From the NCBI GenBank assembly GCA_015662785.1, contig DQTM01000211.1, positions 1 to 5,163 on the forward strand: 5,163 nucleotides of DNA. Reading direction: 5' to 3'. A program made the position numbers and the translations under genes. Under the pieces are notes generated by a model. It worked only from the letters and a program-made list of their open reading frames with translations, had not been told where the DNA came from and did no database searches. The number at the start of each line of letters is the position of its first letter. The first letter of the stretch is position 1. Positions 4,858-5,163 of the stretch are shown piece by piece. Origin of the DNA: Sulfurospirillum arcachonense (GTDB lineage: Bacteria > Campylobacterota > Campylobacteria > Campylobacterales > Sulfurospirillaceae).

Positions 4858-5163
4858 ATGCTTTGTGGAATTGATGAAGCTGGACGTGGTTGTATTGCAG
4901 GACCTTTGGTTGTAGCTGGTGTTGCTATGAACGAGAAAATTGATGGTGTTGGTGATTCAAAAGCTTTGAGTGAAAAAAAACGTGAAATACTTTTTGAAAT
5001 AATTAAAGCCAAAACAAAATATAAAATAGTCTTTTGTGATAATGACATGGTAGATGAAAAAGGTTTAAGTTACTGCTTAGGCTACTGCATACAAATCATA
5101 AAAGAGCATTTTAGTGAATGTGACATACTCATGGATGGAAATAGCTCTTTTGGGGTTAGTGAC
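4858..5163 (+). CDS. rnhB: Ribonuclease HII (3' end outside window)
   Basis: The first 102 residues of RNase HII are present. This cytoplasmic endonuclease cuts the RNA strand of RNA-DNA hybrids and removes single ribonucleotides from DNA. The N-terminal 'GIDEAGRG' holds catalytic D6 and E7 and the GRG substrate motif. 'DSKALSEKKR' (33-42) is the conserved loop after the second strand, and 'ILMDGN' brings the third catalytic acid, D93. The fourth acid lies beyond the window. Family proteins are about 190-210 residues, so roughly half is seen. The motif after GRG is 'CIAGP' rather than the more usual 'PLAGP', a variation also known in epsilonproteobacterial relatives. The frame is intact and the start has a good ribosome binding site. 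It is divergent from the phosphatase pseudogene and has no evident functional link with it. Confidence 0.95.
   Translation, partial: MLCGIDEAGRGCIAGPLVVAGVAMNEKIDGVGDSKALSEKKREILFEIIKAKTKYKIVFCDNDMVDEKGLSYCLGYCIQIIKEHFSECDILMDGNSSFGVSD

Noticed and set aside
4839..5048. Minus-strand 69-residue ORF over rnhB
   Set aside because: It is a shadow of the RNase HII frame, which has catalytic motifs and a good ribosome binding site.
1..5163. CRISPR array, tRNA, insertion-sequence ends or a multi-gene defence system
   Set aside because: No spaced direct repeats, cloverleaf sequence, transposase or terminal inverted repeats were seen. The gene content is metabolic and signalling.

Overview
This AT-rich window looks like a chromosomal segment from a Campylobacterota (epsilonproteobacterial) genome. 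The evidence is the lactate-dehydrogenase-like malate dehydrogenase, the SpoIIE-phosphatase/ATPase signalling protein of a type I associate with that phylum, and the RNase HII sequence. The phylum call is an inference from protein style and base composition, not from a database match.

Left block (1-928, + strand): the window opens inside an OmpR/PhoB-type response regulator, of which only the winged-helix DNA-binding domain is present. A stand-alone receiver gene overlaps its end. That gene carries all the expected receiver residues but its frame breaks at a run of eight T. Fused against its 3' end is the C-terminal remnant of a DUF4143-type AAA ATPase. This block reads as signalling and accessory genes that have been truncated.

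Central block (925-3573): two intact metabolic genes are divergently transcribed from a 126-base AT-rich intergenic region. On the minus strand is malate dehydrogenase (mdh). On the plus strand is a 524-residue fumarate reductase/succinate dehydrogenase-type flavoprotein. Together they cover two of the C4 interconversions (oxaloacetate/malate and fumarate/succinate) of an oxidative or reductive TCA cycle. No iron-sulfur or membrane-anchor subunit lies next to the flavoprotein. Its covalent-FAD histidine position is Asn, so it probably holds FAD non-covalently.

Right block (3565-5163): on the minus strand lies what was one two-domain protein, a SpoIIE/PP2C phosphatase followed by a GHKL (anti-sigma-factor-like) ATPase domain. 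It is now interrupted by an in-frame TAA exactly at the domain junction and by two single-base insertions in A/T runs. Divergent from it, after 55 bases, starts an apparently intact ribonuclease HII gene (rnhB) that runs off the window.

The main theme is contrast. The metabolic and housekeeping genes are intact, while every signalling or accessory gene that can be judged is broken, truncated or remnant. Three of the breaks are one-base changes in A/T homopolymers. Real decay, slippage-based recoding and sequencing error must therefore be separated before any biology is claimed. I found no CRISPR array, tRNA, rRNA, insertion sequence or clearly new multi-gene system.
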